This document shows, piece after piece, positions 9,231 through 18,665 of a stretch of DNA of 64,000 nt (position 1 is the stretch's first letter; each line of letters opens with the position of its first letter). The stretch is taken from the NCBI RefSeq assembly GCF_000194985.1, contig NZ_GL878519.1, forward strand, positions 23,904 to 87,903, written 5' to 3'. The DNA is from Dialister micraerophilus DSM 19965 (GTDB lineage Bacteria; Bacillota; Negativicutes; Veillonellales; Dialisteraceae). The position numbers and the translations under genes were made by a program. The notes beneath the pieces are model-generated. The model was not told where the DNA came from, searched no databases, and was given only the letters and a program-made list of their open reading frames with translations.

Positions 9231-10430
9231 ATGAATTTTAAGAATAAAAATATAATTGTAGGTATATGTGGAGGTATAGCATCTTATAAAACTGCCGATT
9301 TAGTAAGTAAGTTGCGCCAAAAAGGTGCAAATGTTAAATGTATTATGACATCTCATGCACAAGAATTTGTTAAACCTGTAGTGTTCGGTGAATTAAGTGG
9401 AAATCAAGTTTTTACCGATATGTTCGGAGAAATAAAAGAATGGGATGTTGAGCATATATCTTTGGCAATGTGGGCAGATATTTTTGTTATTGCACCTGCT
9501 ACAGCGAATATTTTAGGAAAATGTTCCAATGGAATTGCCGATGATATGCTTTCTACTACATTGATTGCGACTAAGAAGCCTGTTTTATTTGTACCTTCAA
9601 TGAATAGCAATATGTTTGAAAATCAAATAGTTCAGGAGAATATAGCAAAATTAAAAAGTTACGGTTATTACATGCTTGAACCTGATATTGGTCACTTGGC
9701 TTGTAATGTGATAGGTAAGGGACGTTTTCCCAAGACGGAAAAAATTATTGAGAACATAGATAAAATACTTAGCGGGAAAAAATTACTTTCAGGCAAGAAG
9801 GTGGTTGTGACTGCAGGTGGTACTAAAGAAGAATTCGATCCTGTAAGATATATAGGAAACTATTCTTCAGGACTTATGGGCTATTCTATAGCAAAAGCTG
9901 CAGCGAAAGAAGATGCTGAAGTTATACTTATTTCTACCGAAAATTTTGAAGAAATTTATGAGAATCTGAAAATAAAAAAAGTTAAAACTGCAAATGAAAT
10001 GCGGAGTGCTTCATTAACGTTATATGATGAAGCGGATGTATTTATTATGGCAGCGGCAGTTGCGGATTATCGGCCTGAGAAAAAGTTTACAAAAAAAGTA
10101 AAAAAAGAAAACATTGAGAATTTGTGTATAAATCTTGTTAAAAACCCCGATATTTTAATGGAGTTGGGGAAAAATAAGAAAACACAGTTTTTAGTAGGAT
10201 TTGCAGCGGAAACAAATAATCTTATAGAAAACGGATTAAAAAAATTGAAAAATAAAAATTTAGATATGCTTATTGCAAATGATGTAACTCAATCAGGAGC
10301 CGGATTTGAATCTAAAACTAATATTGTTTCCGTAATTTATAAAGACGGAAAAATAGATTCTTATCCAAAGATGTCTAAAATTGAATTGGGAGAAATCTTA
10401 ATAAATAAAATAAGTTCAGCTTTAGAATAA
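9231..10430 (+). CDS. coaBC: Bifunctional phosphopantothenoylcysteine decarboxylase/synthase
   Basis: Two steps of coenzyme A synthesis: CoaB joins Cys to 4'-phosphopantothenate and CoaC decarboxylates the product. The N-terminal flavin domain begins IIVGICGGIASYKTADLV and contains the substrate-clamp motif PSMNSNMF near residue 125. The C-terminal CoaB domain contains VVTAGGTKEEFDPVRYIGN and AAAVADYRPE with the essential Lys region after it. 399 residues is standard for the fusion. It begins two bases after rpoZ and ends the operon. Confidence 0.95.
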   Translation: MNFKNKNIIVGICGGIASYKTADLVSKLRQKGANVKCIMTSHAQEFVKPVVFGELSGNQVFTDMFGEIKEWDVEHISLAMWADIFVIAPATANILGKCSNGIADDMLSTTLIATKKPVLFVPSMNSNMFENQIVQENIAKLKSYGYYMLEPDIGHLACNVIGKGRFPKTEKIIENIDKILSGKKLLSGKKVVVTAGGTKEEFDPVRYIGNYSSGLMGYSIAKAAAKEDAEVILISTENFEEIYENLKIKKVKTANEMRSASLTLYDEADVFIMAAAVADYRPEKKFTKKVKKENIENLCINLVKNPDILMELGKNKKTQFLVGFAAETNNLIENGLKKLKNKNLDMLIANDVTQSGAGFESKTNIVSVIYKDGKIDSYPKMSKIELGEILINKISSALE

Positions 10431-10473
10431 TGCATAGATTTAAATTATCGGGAAATATATATAATAAATTTAG

Positions 10474-10502
10474 TTGACGTTATAAAAAAATTATGCTAGC
10501 AT
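10474..10502 (+). promoter_or_regulatory. Promoter of the cold-shock gene
   Basis: TTGACG (10474-10479), 17-base spacer, TAGCAT (10497-10502). The short leader has a small GCCC-AAATA-GGGC hairpin near 10512-10524 and then a GTAGGAGGAA ribosome site. Confidence 0.6.
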
Positions 10503-10550
10503 AAAGCTATGCCCAAATAGGGCTATTAGTTATTTGTAGGAGGAATTTCC

Positions 10551-10748
10551 ATGAAAGGTACAGTTAAGTGGTTCAGCGCAGAAAAAGGCTATGGTTTTAT
10601 TGAAAGAGAAGAAGGCGGCGATGTTTTCGTACATTTTTCTGCTATTCAGACTGAAGGCTTCAAGACGCTGACTGAAGGTCAGAAGGTTGAATTCGATATT
10701 ATCGAAGGTGCTAGAGGACCGCAGGCTGCTAATGTAGTCATTCTTTGA
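10551..10748 (+). CDS. Cold-shock protein, CspA family
   Basis: Single-domain nucleic-acid chaperone. RNP1 (KGYGFI) and RNP2 (VFVHFS) are intact in a 65-residue OB fold beginning [16 protein letters not shown]. It has its own promoter and terminator. Codon use is richer in G and C than in its neighbours, as expected for a highly expressed gene. Confidence 0.95.
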   Translation: MKGTVKWFSAEKGYGFIEREEGGDVFVHFSAIQTEGFKTLTEGQKVEFDIIEGARGPQAANVVIL

Positions 10749-10795
10749 TCACTTACTGAGCGATACAGCGTAGGTTTTTGAATCAGGAATTACTG

Positions 10796-10854
10796 AAAAA
10801 AGACTTGGATTTAAAGTTCAAATTTTGTATTTGTAATTTATCCGGGTCTTTTTT
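10796..10854 (+). terminator. Terminator of the cold-shock gene
   Basis: AAAAAAGAC (10796-10804) pairs with GTCTTTTTT (10846-10854), extended inward by GGAT/ATCC with two G-U pairs, across a loop of about 29 bases, and ends in a T-run. Confidence 0.65.
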
Positions 10855-10857
10855 ATT

Positions 10858-10886
10858 TTGAATTGTTTAATAGTTTATTATATAAT
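10858..10886 (+). promoter_or_regulatory. Promoter of hpf
   Basis: TTGAAT (10858-10863), 17-base spacer, perfect TATAAT (10881-10886), about 45 bases before the hpf start. Confidence 0.7.
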
Positions 10887-10931
10887 ATATATAGTAGATA
10901 CATTCTTTGTAGTGTAATAAGGAGGACTATC

Positions 10932-11462
10932 ATGGAATTAAAAATAAGAGGAAAGAATCTTGAAGTCACAAAAGCATTACATAGTTACGTTGAAAAACAT
11001 ACAGGTAAAATTCAAAGATATTTTGATAAACCTATAAAAATGAATGTATTGATGCGTATTTCCAATAAAACTAACACATGTGAAGTTACAGTTTTTGTTG
11101 AAGGCGTGATTTTACGTGGTGTAGAAAAATCTGATGATATGTATAAATCAATTGATTTAGTTTTTGATAAAGTTGAAAGACAAATACATAAATATAAAAC
11201 CAGATTGGCAAGACGCTATAGAGAAGAAAATGTTTTCAGTAAGAAATTCAGAGAAGAAAAAGAAACTTTCGGTGAAGAAGAATTTGAAATTGTAAAAACA
11301 AAAAAGTTTAACATAAATCCGATGTCGCCGGAGGAAGCAATTCTACAAATGAATTTGGTAGGGCATGATTTCTTTATGTTCTTTAACTCTGAAACTTCAG
11401 ATATAGCGGTAGTTTATAAAAGAAATGACGGAAAATACGGATTGATAGAAATGAAAAGATAG
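10932..11462 (+). CDS. hpf: Ribosome hibernation promoting factor, long form
   Basis: Binds the 30S subunit and dimerises ribosomes into inactive 100S particles in slow growth. The N-terminal ribosome-binding domain runs about residues 1-100 (start MELKIRGKNLEVTKAL). A linker leads to the C-terminal dimerisation domain with MSPEEAILQMNLVGHDFFMF and VVYKRNDGKYGLIE, so this is the long form. The start is ATG 10932 with AAGGAGGA; a longer frame to 10863 would run through the promoter. 176 residues is normal. Confidence 0.93.
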   Translation: MELKIRGKNLEVTKALHSYVEKHTGKIQRYFDKPIKMNVLMRISNKTNTCEVTVFVEGVILRGVEKSDDMYKSIDLVFDKVERQIHKYKTRLARRYREENVFSKKFREEKETFGEEEFEIVKTKKFNINPMSPEEAILQMNLVGHDFFMFFNSETSDIAVVYKRNDGKYGLIEMKR

Positions 11463-11468
11463 TAAATA

Positions 11469-11510
11469 AAATACCCTCTTTACTGGATAGTCAGTAAGGA
11501 GGGTATTTTT
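11469..11510. terminator. Bidirectional terminator between hpf and the acyltransferase
   Basis: 17-base arms at 11469-11485 and 11492-11508 (core TACCCTC/GAGGGTA, one G-U pair) are flanked by A-run and T-run, so the hairpin can stop transcription from both convergent genes. It reaches the acyltransferase stop codon. Confidence 0.8.
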
Positions 11511-12585
11511 ATATTAATTTTTTAAAATACGGAATTTTTTTTATAAAATATGTTATAACCGCTCCAAGACAAAATCCTGATATAATCCATATAAATGCTG
11601 CAGTAAGAGGCCAGTTAGGTAAAAATTTTATTAAATATTTTTCGAATATAATACCGGTTAGTCGTCGTGCAATATCGTCGAAGAGCATTATTCCAAATGC
11701 CAAAGTGCTTAAGGAAAATATTGCTTTTTTATAAAATTGAGGAATTTTATGATGTATAAAAAACCATTTAAAAAAACAATATATAAATGCGGTGTTTAAA
11801 AATAGAAAAGAATCATAAAAGCGTTCTGAAATTGCTTCTGTTAATCCATTTGCAACAATACCATGATAATATGTCATCAGAGCAGATATTATTGTTCCAC
11901 ACATAGCTGCGATAAAAAGATAAAGTAAATTCTTTTTTGTCAGCCAATGATCAGGTAGAACATTTTCAATCCAATATCCAATAATAAAATAAAAAGACGG
12001 TTCACTTACAGCGAGTAAAGGATTTATAAACCAATTTATTTCAGCTGTTCCTTTGAAAATTAAAAATGAAAAAACAGGAATAAATCCTACAAAAAATAAA
12101 TTAAGAGATATAAGATAAATAAAAATTTTATTAGTTAAGTTTTTTACTAAAGCTCTCCATATTGGAAGCATAAGTAAAAATGACATATATATATATAGAA
12201 AATAGTAAGCGGTTGCAAGTGTTTGTGAGTATAAAAGTGAACTAAAAAGGCTTATATTAAAATTTCTATAATTATATAAATAGTTTATAAAAGAAAATAT
12301 TATAAGAACTTGAGCAAAACGCCAAATACGTTTTTTAAAAATAACAGATAGCGGTTCTTCTTTTTTTAGTAAAAGAGCACCTGAAATCATAAAAAATATG
12401 GGTACTGCAGTTTTTATCCAAAACGGAATAATTATGTATAGCGGGAACCAATTTGAATTTATTTTATTTAAATACAAAGAAAATCCGGAAGTTGATGTAT
12501 GTGTAAACATTACTAAAAATATGCACAATATTCTTAGGAAGTCTATGTGCAATAATCTGGTTTTAGTTTTTATTGATAAGTTCAT
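11509..12585 (-). CDS. Acyltransferase-3 family membrane protein
   Basis: Integral membrane O-acyltransferase of the acyltransferase-3 (OafA/WecH-like) family, which acylates cell-surface sugars. About ten hydrophobic helices are visible. The opening LHIDFLRILCIFLVMFTHTS, with the conserved His of helix 1, and the AVPIFFMISGALLL block of helix 2 are typical. 358 residues fits. ATG at 12585 has AGAGG upstream. It is the only minus-strand gene between 6.3 and 44.4 kb and has no glycan genes beside it, so its substrate cannot be inferred. Confidence 0.8.
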   Translation of the reverse strand: MNLSIKTKTRLLHIDFLRILCIFLVMFTHTSTSGFSLYLNKINSNWFPLYIIIPFWIKTAVPIFFMISGALLLKKEEPLSVIFKKRIWRFAQVLIIFSFINYLYNYRNFNISLFSSLLYSQTLATAYYFLYIYMSFLLMLPIWRALVKNLTNKIFIYLISLNLFFVGFIPVFSFLIFKGTAEINWFINPLLAVSEPSFYFIIGYWIENVLPDHWLTKKNLLYLFIAAMCGTIISALMTYYHGIVANGLTEAISERFYDSFLFLNTAFIYCFFKWFFIHHKIPQFYKKAIFSLSTLAFGIMLFDDIARRLTGIIFEKYLIKFLPNWPLTAAFIWIISGFCLGAVITYFIKKIPYFKKLI

Positions 12586-12700
12586 TTATTATTACCTCTG
12601 TGTTATTTTACTTTAATATAATAACATGGATTCAATAATAAAGTGAATTTTATATTTACATATTATTTATATTTAAATTAAAAATAATATATTTTTGTGC

Positions 12701-12729
12701 TTGATAACATCGAATGTTTTTGGTAGAAT
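12701..12729 (+). promoter_or_regulatory. Promoter of rpsB-tsf
   Basis: TTGATA (12701-12706), 17-base spacer, TAGAAT (12724-12729). Transcription would start near 12736, leaving a leader of about 90 bases before rpsB. Confidence 0.7.
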
Positions 12730-12735
12730 TAAAAA

Positions 12736-12828
12736 GTATGAATACACATGTGCATGGATTTTATATTTGTGCCTTATGGTGGTTATAAAAGTAGAAGTGC
12801 ACAGAGGTTAAAACAGGAGGATTTTAAA
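12736..12828 (+). promoter_or_regulatory. rpsB mRNA leader, possible autoregulatory element
   Basis: The leader contains TGTGCA near 12750 and TGCACA near 12798, able to pair around an inner GC-richer section, and then AGGAGG. S2 autoregulates through its leader in other bacteria. Whether this one does so is inference, and I do not recognise a described fold. Confidence 0.3.
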
Positions 12829-13590
12829 ATGTCAGTAGTATCAATGAAACAATTATTAGAAGCAGGTGTTCATTTCGGTCACCAAACACGTCGTTGGAAT
12901 CCGAAAATGTCCAGATTTATTTTTACAGAACGTAACGGTATTTACATTATCGATTTACAAAAAACTGTAAAAAAAGTTGAAGAAGCATACAATTTTATTC
13001 GTGAAGTTGCTGCAAATGGACAAACAATTTTGTTTGTAGGAACAAAAAAACAAGCTCAAAATGCAATTAAAGATGAAGCTTTAAGATGCAATATGTTTTA
13101 TGTAAATCAGCGTTGGTTGGGCGGTATGTTGACAAATTTCCGCACAATTCAGAATCGTGTTGCAAGACTTAAAGAATTGGAAAAGATGTTTGAAGACGGA
13201 ACCGTTGAACAATATCCTAAGAAAGAAGTTATTCTTATGAAGCGTGAATTGGATAAGCTTGAAAAGAATCTTGGCGGAATTAAGGATATGAAGAAACTTC
13301 CGGGATGTATAGTTGTTATAGATTCAAAGAAGGAAGAAATTGCAGTTAAAGAAGCACGCAAGCTTAATATACCTGTAATTGCTACAGTGGATACCAATTG
13401 TGATCCGGATGTAATTGATTTCCCGATTCCGGCAAACGATGATGCAATTCGTGCTGTAAAACTTTTAGCATCAAAGATGGCTGATGCAGTATTGGAAGGA
13501 CGTCAAGGACAGCAGGAAGAACAAGGTGAACAAGAAGTGGCAGAAGATGTTGCTGATGAACAGGAAGTAATAGAAGAATCCGCTGAATAA
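12829..13590 (+). CDS. rpsB: 30S ribosomal protein S2
   Basis: Structural protein of the small subunit. The start [19 protein letters not shown] and the blocks [18 protein letters not shown] and GTKKQAQ are diagnostic; the tail after residue 225 is rich in Glu and Gln. The start is ATG 12829, eight bases after AGGAGG. The frame stays open upstream to 12748, but that part is the leader. 253 residues is normal. tsf follows after 26 bases. Confidence 0.97.
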   Translation: MSVVSMKQLLEAGVHFGHQTRRWNPKMSRFIFTERNGIYIIDLQKTVKKVEEAYNFIREVAANGQTILFVGTKKQAQNAIKDEALRCNMFYVNQRWLGGMLTNFRTIQNRVARLKELEKMFEDGTVEQYPKKEVILMKRELDKLEKNLGGIKDMKKLPGCIVVIDSKKEEIAVKEARKLNIPVIATVDTNCDPDVIDFPIPANDDAIRAVKLLASKMADAVLEGRQGQQEEQGEQEVAEDVADEQEVIEESAE

Positions 13591-13616
13591 GTCTTTGTTT
13601 TTATGGAGGTTATATA

Positions 13617-14264
13617 ATGATTACGGCTAGTTTGGTAAAAGAGCTTCGTACACGCTCCGGCGCAGGAATGATGGATTGTAAAAAAGCACTCGTTGAAGCA
13701 GACGGTGATATTGAAAAAGCAGTAGATATTCTCCGTGAAAGAGGATTGGCAAAAGCTGCGAAAAAAGCAGGACGTATTGCAGCTGAAGGTATTGTAGGAT
13801 CCTATATTCATGGAAATGGTCGTATAGGCGTATTGATTGAAGTAAACTGTGAAACTGATTTTGTCGCAAAGACAGATGCTTTCCATGCATTGGTAAAGGA
13901 TATTGCAATGCAGGTTGCTGCTACAAATCCTCAGTACGTGCGTCGTGATGAAGTTCCTGCAGATGTAATCGAACACGAAAGAGCGATATTCCGTCAGGAA
14001 GCTTTAAATGAAGGTAAACCTGAAAAGATTGTTGATAGAATGACCGAAGGTCGTTTAGAAAAAATGTATAAAGAAATTTGTTTGGAAGAACAACCGTTTA
14101 TTAAAGATGGTGATAAAACTATTGAAAGAGTTATTACAGAAGCGGTTGCTTCAATGGGAGAAAAAATTTCAATCAGACGTTTTACCCGTTATCAATTAGG
14201 TGAAGGTATTGAAAAGAAACAGGAAAATTTTGCTGATGAAGTTATGAGTCAAATTAACAAATAA
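13617..14264 (+). CDS. tsf: Elongation factor Ts
   Basis: Nucleotide exchange factor for EF-Tu. The N-terminal UBA-like part ([24 protein letters not shown]) and the TDFVAKTD motif in the core ([16 protein letters not shown]) are intact. At 215 residues it is the short form, with one core subdomain smaller than in E. coli. ATG follows TGGAGG. A strong terminator ends the rpsB-tsf unit. Confidence 0.96.
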   Translation: MITASLVKELRTRSGAGMMDCKKALVEADGDIEKAVDILRERGLAKAAKKAGRIAAEGIVGSYIHGNGRIGVLIEVNCETDFVAKTDAFHALVKDIAMQVAATNPQYVRRDEVPADVIEHERAIFRQEALNEGKPEKIVDRMTEGRLEKMYKEICLEEQPFIKDGDKTIERVITEAVASMGEKISIRRFTRYQLGEGIEKKQENFADEVMSQINK

Positions 14265-14265
14265 T

Positions 14266-14303
14266 AAAATAAGAGAACACATTTGTGTTCTCTTATTTTG
14301 TAA
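14266..14303 (+). terminator. Terminator of rpsB-tsf
   Basis: Perfect 16-base arms (14266-14281 and 14284-14299, core AAGAGAACACA) with a two-base centre directly after the tsf stop. A TATAAT at 14312-14317 just beyond probably belongs to the pyrH promoter. Confidence 0.8.
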
Positions 14304-14336
14304 ATATATAGTATAATTATATAGCGGAGGGAATAA

Positions 14337-15056
<720 letters not shown>

Positions 15057-15058
15057 AT

Positions 15059-15616
15059 ATGTATACAGAAAAAATAAATGAACTTAGAGAAAGAATGGAT
15101 AAATCGATTCAGGCATTAAAAACTGAATTTTCTTCTATAAGAACAGGGCAAGCAAGTCCAAGCCTTTTAGATCGTATTTTTGTAGATTATTATGGTACAC
15201 AAACTCCAATTTCTCAAGTTGGAAGCATAAGTGTTCCTGAAGCGCGTATGTTGGTAGTACAACCATGGGATAAAAGTGTTTTGAAAGAAATTGAAAAAGC
15301 TATTCTTCAATCCGACTTAGGATTGGTACCCATGAATGACGGTAATTTAATTAGAATGGCTATACCTCAACTTACAGAAGAACGTCGTAAAGATTTAGTT
15401 AAAATTGCGAATAAAAAAGCGGAAGAGGCTAAAGTTGCAATAAGAAATATTCGAAGAGACGGCAATACTTTTTTGAAGAAAGAAGAGAAAAAAGGCGATA
15501 TATCTAAAGATATTATTTCTGAAGCGGAAGATGAAGTTCAAGATCTTACAGATATTAAAATTAAAGAAATTGATGCTGTAACTGAAAAGAAAATTAAAGA
15601 GATTATGTCCGTATGA
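15059..15616 (+). CDS. frr: Ribosome recycling factor
   Basis: Splits post-termination ribosomes together with EF-G. The three-helix protein is recognised by LKTEFSSIRTGQASPSLLD near the start and LTEERRKDLVKIANKKAEEAK. 185 residues is standard. It begins two bases after pyrH. Its stop codon overlaps the next start as ATGA. Confidence 0.96.
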   Translation: MYTEKINELRERMDKSIQALKTEFSSIRTGQASPSLLDRIFVDYYGTQTPISQVGSISVPEARMLVVQPWDKSVLKEIEKAILQSDLGLVPMNDGNLIRMAIPQLTEERRKDLVKIANKKAEEAKVAIRNIRRDGNTFLKKEEKKGDISKDIISEAEDEVQDLTDIKIKEIDAVTEKKIKEIMSV

Positions 15617-15843
15617 TAAATGATAACTTATATCCGGGTTTGTTTTGGGATAAATCAACAGAACATAAATTTAAGTTACAATATCCGTTTGCACAAATAA
15701 TAAAAACTAAAGGTAATCATTATGCATTAGATGAAAATAATTTTTATTTAGTGCGTTTAGGAAAAAAATCTGTAATTATGCCACGAATGGTATATAGCAA
15801 AGAGGCCCATGAGGCCTTTCTGCATTTATATGGTGAGGAGTAA
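15613..15843 (+). CDS. Small conserved-context protein of unknown function (76 aa)
   Basis: I do not recognise this 76-residue protein. It starts at an ATG overlapping the frr stop (ATGA) and ends three bases before uppS, so it sits in a tightly coupled operon and is very likely translated. It has no signal peptide or membrane helix. The sequence is aromatic and basic, with LYPGLFWDK near the start and LGKKSVIMPRMVYSKEAHE near residues 48-66. Codon use matches its neighbours. A role tied to translation or undecaprenyl synthesis can only be guessed from position. Confidence 0.75.
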   Translation: MINDNLYPGLFWDKSTEHKFKLQYPFAQIIKTKGNHYALDENNFYLVRLGKKSVIMPRMVYSKEAHEAFLHLYGEE

Positions 15844-15846
15844 ATT

Positions 15847-16569
15847 ATGTATGACAAAAAAATAATGCCTCAACATGTTGCGATTATATTGGATGGTAAC
15901 GGCAGATGGGGGAAAAAGCATGGTAGAGAGCGTACATATGGGCATAAATTCGGTGCAGCAAATGTAAAAAAAATTGTTCGTTCTGCAGCTTCTTCGGGTA
16001 TTAAAAAATTAACATTATATGCATTTTCTACAGAAAACTGGAAACGTCCTAAGTTGGAAGTTAAATTTTTAATGACACTTTTTAAAGAATATCTTATAGA
16101 GCAATTACGTGAATTAACAGAAGATAATGTTCAGGTTCATGTTGTGGGAGATGTTTCAAAACTGTCAAAGTCATTACAAGAAGAAATTAAATCTTGTGAA
16201 AATGATACTAAAAACAATGATGGATTAATTTTGAATATTGCTATAAATTATGGGGGACGGCAAGAACTTATACATGCTTTTAGAAAAATTGCATCTGATG
16301 TAAAAGCAGGTATTTTGAATCCTAGTGAAATCGATGAAGAGAATATAAAAGATGCATTATATGCATCAGATGCGGATGATGTCGATTTGCTTATACGTAC
16401 CGGTGGAGAACAACGGATATCGAATTTTCTTTTATGGCAAATTTCTTATAGTGAATTGTATTTTACTTCTGTTTTATGGCCTGATTTTGATGAAAGAGAA
16501 CTTGAAAATGCAATTAAATGGTTTGTTAATAGAAACAGAAGATTTGGCGGATTGATGGTGAATAAATGA
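15847..16569 (+). CDS. uppS: Undecaprenyl diphosphate synthase
   Basis: Cis-prenyltransferase that makes the C55 lipid carrier for peptidoglycan and glycans. The catalytic Asp region AIILDGNGRWGKKHGRERTYGH lies near residues 12-33 (given in two parts: AIILDGNGRWG and KKHGRERTYGH). STENW-x-RP and the C-terminal RTGGEQRISNFLLWQ-x-SYSEL are intact. 240 residues is normal. It overlaps cdsA by four bases. Confidence 0.96.
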   Translation: MYDKKIMPQHVAIILDGNGRWGKKHGRERTYGHKFGAANVKKIVRSAASSGIKKLTLYAFSTENWKRPKLEVKFLMTLFKEYLIEQLRELTEDNVQVHVVGDVSKLSKSLQEEIKSCENDTKNNDGLILNIAINYGGRQELIHAFRKIASDVKAGILNPSEIDEENIKDALYASDADDVDLLIRTGGEQRISNFLLWQISYSELYFTSVLWPDFDERELENAIKWFVNRNRRFGGLMVNK

Positions 16570-17375
16570 AGACTCGTATTATTACTGCAATTATCGGTAT
16601 TATACTTGTATTAGGATTAATAATTTTAGGAAATTGGATATTAACTTTTGCAGTATTGGCAATTGCAGGAATAGCATTAACTGAATATGGATGTATGTTG
16701 GAACGTTTAGGGATAAAAATACGATTTAAAATCTCGTGTATTTTTTTAGCTTTAATTATTTTATCCGCCTATACCGGAATTTTGAAATTTTTTGTAGCGG
16801 GATTATTCGGGTCGTTTTTAATTTTATGCTTTTCAATTCTTAAAATTTCAAAAAAATCAATTAACGATTTAATGTATACCGTTTTCGGTGTATTATATTT
16901 GGGTATAGGTTTCGGTTCTCTTCTCTTTTTGCGACAGAATAATGAATTTTTCGATATAGGGTTATTTAGTATAAATAATGGAGTTTTCACAATTTTATTT
17001 GCTTTAATCGGAACATGGGCAAGTGATTCTTTTGCTTATCTTGTTGGAAAACGATTTGGAAAGCACAAAATGGCACCTCATATAAGTCCAAGTAAAACGT
17101 TAGAGGGTTTATTTGGTGGAATAGTAGGTACTATTGTACTTTGCAGTATTTTTTCGATATATTTCGGACTTGTATTGTGGAAAGGTGTGCTTTGCGGAGC
17201 AATAATATCTGTAGTTGCACCGATAGGTGATTTATTTGAATCTTATTTGAAACGTGCATGTGATGTTAAGGATTCCGGTAAGTTACTTCCCGGACATGGA
17301 GGTATGTTGGATCGTTTTGACAGTATTTTATTTGTATCACCTGCGATGTTGATAGTTTTATATTTAATACAATAG
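16566..17375 (+). CDS. cdsA: Phosphatidate cytidylyltransferase
   Basis: Makes CDP-diacylglycerol from phosphatidate and CTP. It is a membrane protein with about eight hydrophobic helices. The family signature lies near the C-terminus: GDLFESYLKR-x-x-x-VKDSG-x-LLPGHGG-x-LDRFDS. Upstream, the cytosolic loop contains SDSFAYLVGK-x-FGKHK. 269 residues is typical. The ATGA overlap with uppS shows translational coupling. Confidence 0.95.
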   Translation: MKTRIITAIIGIILVLGLIILGNWILTFAVLAIAGIALTEYGCMLERLGIKIRFKISCIFLALIILSAYTGILKFFVAGLFGSFLILCFSILKISKKSINDLMYTVFGVLYLGIGFGSLLFLRQNNEFFDIGLFSINNGVFTILFALIGTWASDSFAYLVGKRFGKHKMAPHISPSKTLEGLFGGIVGTIVLCSIFSIYFGLVLWKGVLCGAIISVVAPIGDLFESYLKRACDVKDSGKLLPGHGGMLDRFDSILFVSPAMLIVLYLIQ

Positions 17376-17379
17376 GATA

Positions 17380-18549
17380 GTGAAATTAGTGAAAAGAATA
17401 GCGATTTTAGGAAGTACGGGATCAATAGGCAGACAAACTTTAGAAGTTGTAAGAATGTATCCCGATGATTTTTCTGTGGAAGCAATATCTGCAAACAGAA
17501 ACGTTGAATTACTTTTAAAACAAGCAAAAGAATTTAATCCGTCTATTATAGCTATAACCGATGAATTTGCAGGAAATAAATTTTTGACCATGTATAAAGG
17601 TAATGCTGAAGTTATCATAGGCAAAGATTCAATTTCTGAAATAGTGAAAGCAAGCAGTATTGATTTGGTTTTAATTTCTGTAGTTGGAATTTCAGGATTA
17701 AAACCCACGTTGAATGCCATTGATAGTGGTAAAGAAATAGCTTTAGCAAATAAAGAAACTTTGGTTGCAGGCGGTAGCATTGTTATGAATGCTGCAAAAA
17801 ACAAAAAAATTGTTATTAAACCGGTAGATAGTGAGCATAGTGCTATTTTTCAATGTTTAATGGGACAAGATAAAAGCAGTATTCATAAAATATTACTTAC
17901 AGCTTCCGGAGGACCTTTTAGAGGTAAAACAAAAGAGGAATTAAAATTTGTAACTGTAAATGATGCTTTGAAACATCCTACATGGAATATGGGGTTAAAG
18001 GTTACTTTAGATTCAGCAACAATGTTTAACAAAGGTTTGGAGTTAATAGAAGCTCATTGGCTTTTTAACGTGGACTATGAAAATATAGATATATTGATTC
18101 AACCTCAAAGCTTAATACATTCAATGGTAGAATTTAATGATGGTTCTGTTATTGCACAAATCGGTAATCCTGACATGAGAATTCCTATTCAATTTGCATT
18201 AACATATCCGGATAGAAAAAATTCACCTTCAAGACAATATGTTGATTGGACAAAATATGGAAATATAATTCTTGAAAAACCGGATGTTGAATTGTTTAAA
18301 TCATTAAAAATGGCTTATTATGCCGGAAAATCCGGTGGAAATATGACAACTGCATATAATGCTGCCAATGAAGAAGCTATAAAAGCATTTATTGACGGAA
18401 AGATTAACTTTTTACAAATATTTGATGTTGTTGAATCTGTTTTAAATAAATGGGATACAAAAATAATGAATTCTTTTGAAGATGTTTTAATTTCTGATAA
18501 GAATGCCAGAATAAATGCCAAAAAGGAAATAAGCAAGATAAATTTATAG
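17380..18549 (+). CDS. dxr: 1-deoxy-D-xylulose 5-phosphate reductoisomerase
   Basis: Second enzyme of the non-mevalonate (MEP) isoprenoid pathway, making MEP with NADPH. The NADPH-binding start is RIAILGSTGSIGRQTLEVV. Metal and substrate loops include PVDSEHSAIFQCL, ASGGPFRG, MGLKVTLDSATMFNKGLE and EAHWLF. 389 residues is normal. The start is uncertain between two in-frame GTGs at 17380 and 17389; AGGAT lies just upstream. rseP normally follows in this group but does not here. Confidence 0.95.
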   Translation: MKLVKRIAILGSTGSIGRQTLEVVRMYPDDFSVEAISANRNVELLLKQAKEFNPSIIAITDEFAGNKFLTMYKGNAEVIIGKDSISEIVKASSIDLVLISVVGISGLKPTLNAIDSGKEIALANKETLVAGGSIVMNAAKNKKIVIKPVDSEHSAIFQCLMGQDKSSIHKILLTASGGPFRGKTKEELKFVTVNDALKHPTWNMGLKVTLDSATMFNKGLELIEAHWLFNVDYENIDILIQPQSLIHSMVEFNDGSVIAQIGNPDMRIPIQFALTYPDRKNSPSRQYVDWTKYGNIILEKPDVELFKSLKMAYYAGKSGGNMTTAYNAANEEAIKAFIDGKINFLQIFDVVESVLNKWDTKIMNSFEDVLISDKNARINAKKEISKINL

Positions 18550-18560
18550 ATAACAATATT

Positions 18561-18665
18561 ATGATAATGTTATCTATATATAAAGCTTTATTAATTTATT
18601 TTGCTTATATTATTTTAGGAATAATTGTTAATTTATTTATAATAAAACAATATGGTGAAAAATAG
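18561..18665 (+). CDS. Possible 34-residue hydrophobic peptide between dxr and ispG
   Basis: An open frame from ATG 18561 to TAG 18665 encodes 34 residues, one long hydrophobic segment (LLIYFAYIILGIIVNLFII) ending in KQYGEK. Its stop abuts the ispG ATG. Against it: no ribosome site, and AT-rich DNA readily yields short hydrophobic frames by chance. It occupies the place where rseP stands in relatives but does not resemble RseP. Confidence 0.3.
   Translation: MIMLSIYKALLIYFAYIILGIIVNLFIIKQYGEK

Noticed and set aside
17364-17804. Long open frame on the minus strand inside dxr
   Set aside because: Mirror of a strongly coding gene, no ribosome site, no recognisable domain. The same holds for antisense frames at 35790-36203, 1733-2158 and 52342-52812.
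18547-18576. Hairpin at the dxr stop as a terminator
   Set aside because: Stem of only nine A/T-rich pairs with a 12-base loop and no T-run; ispG and proS would lose their promoter.
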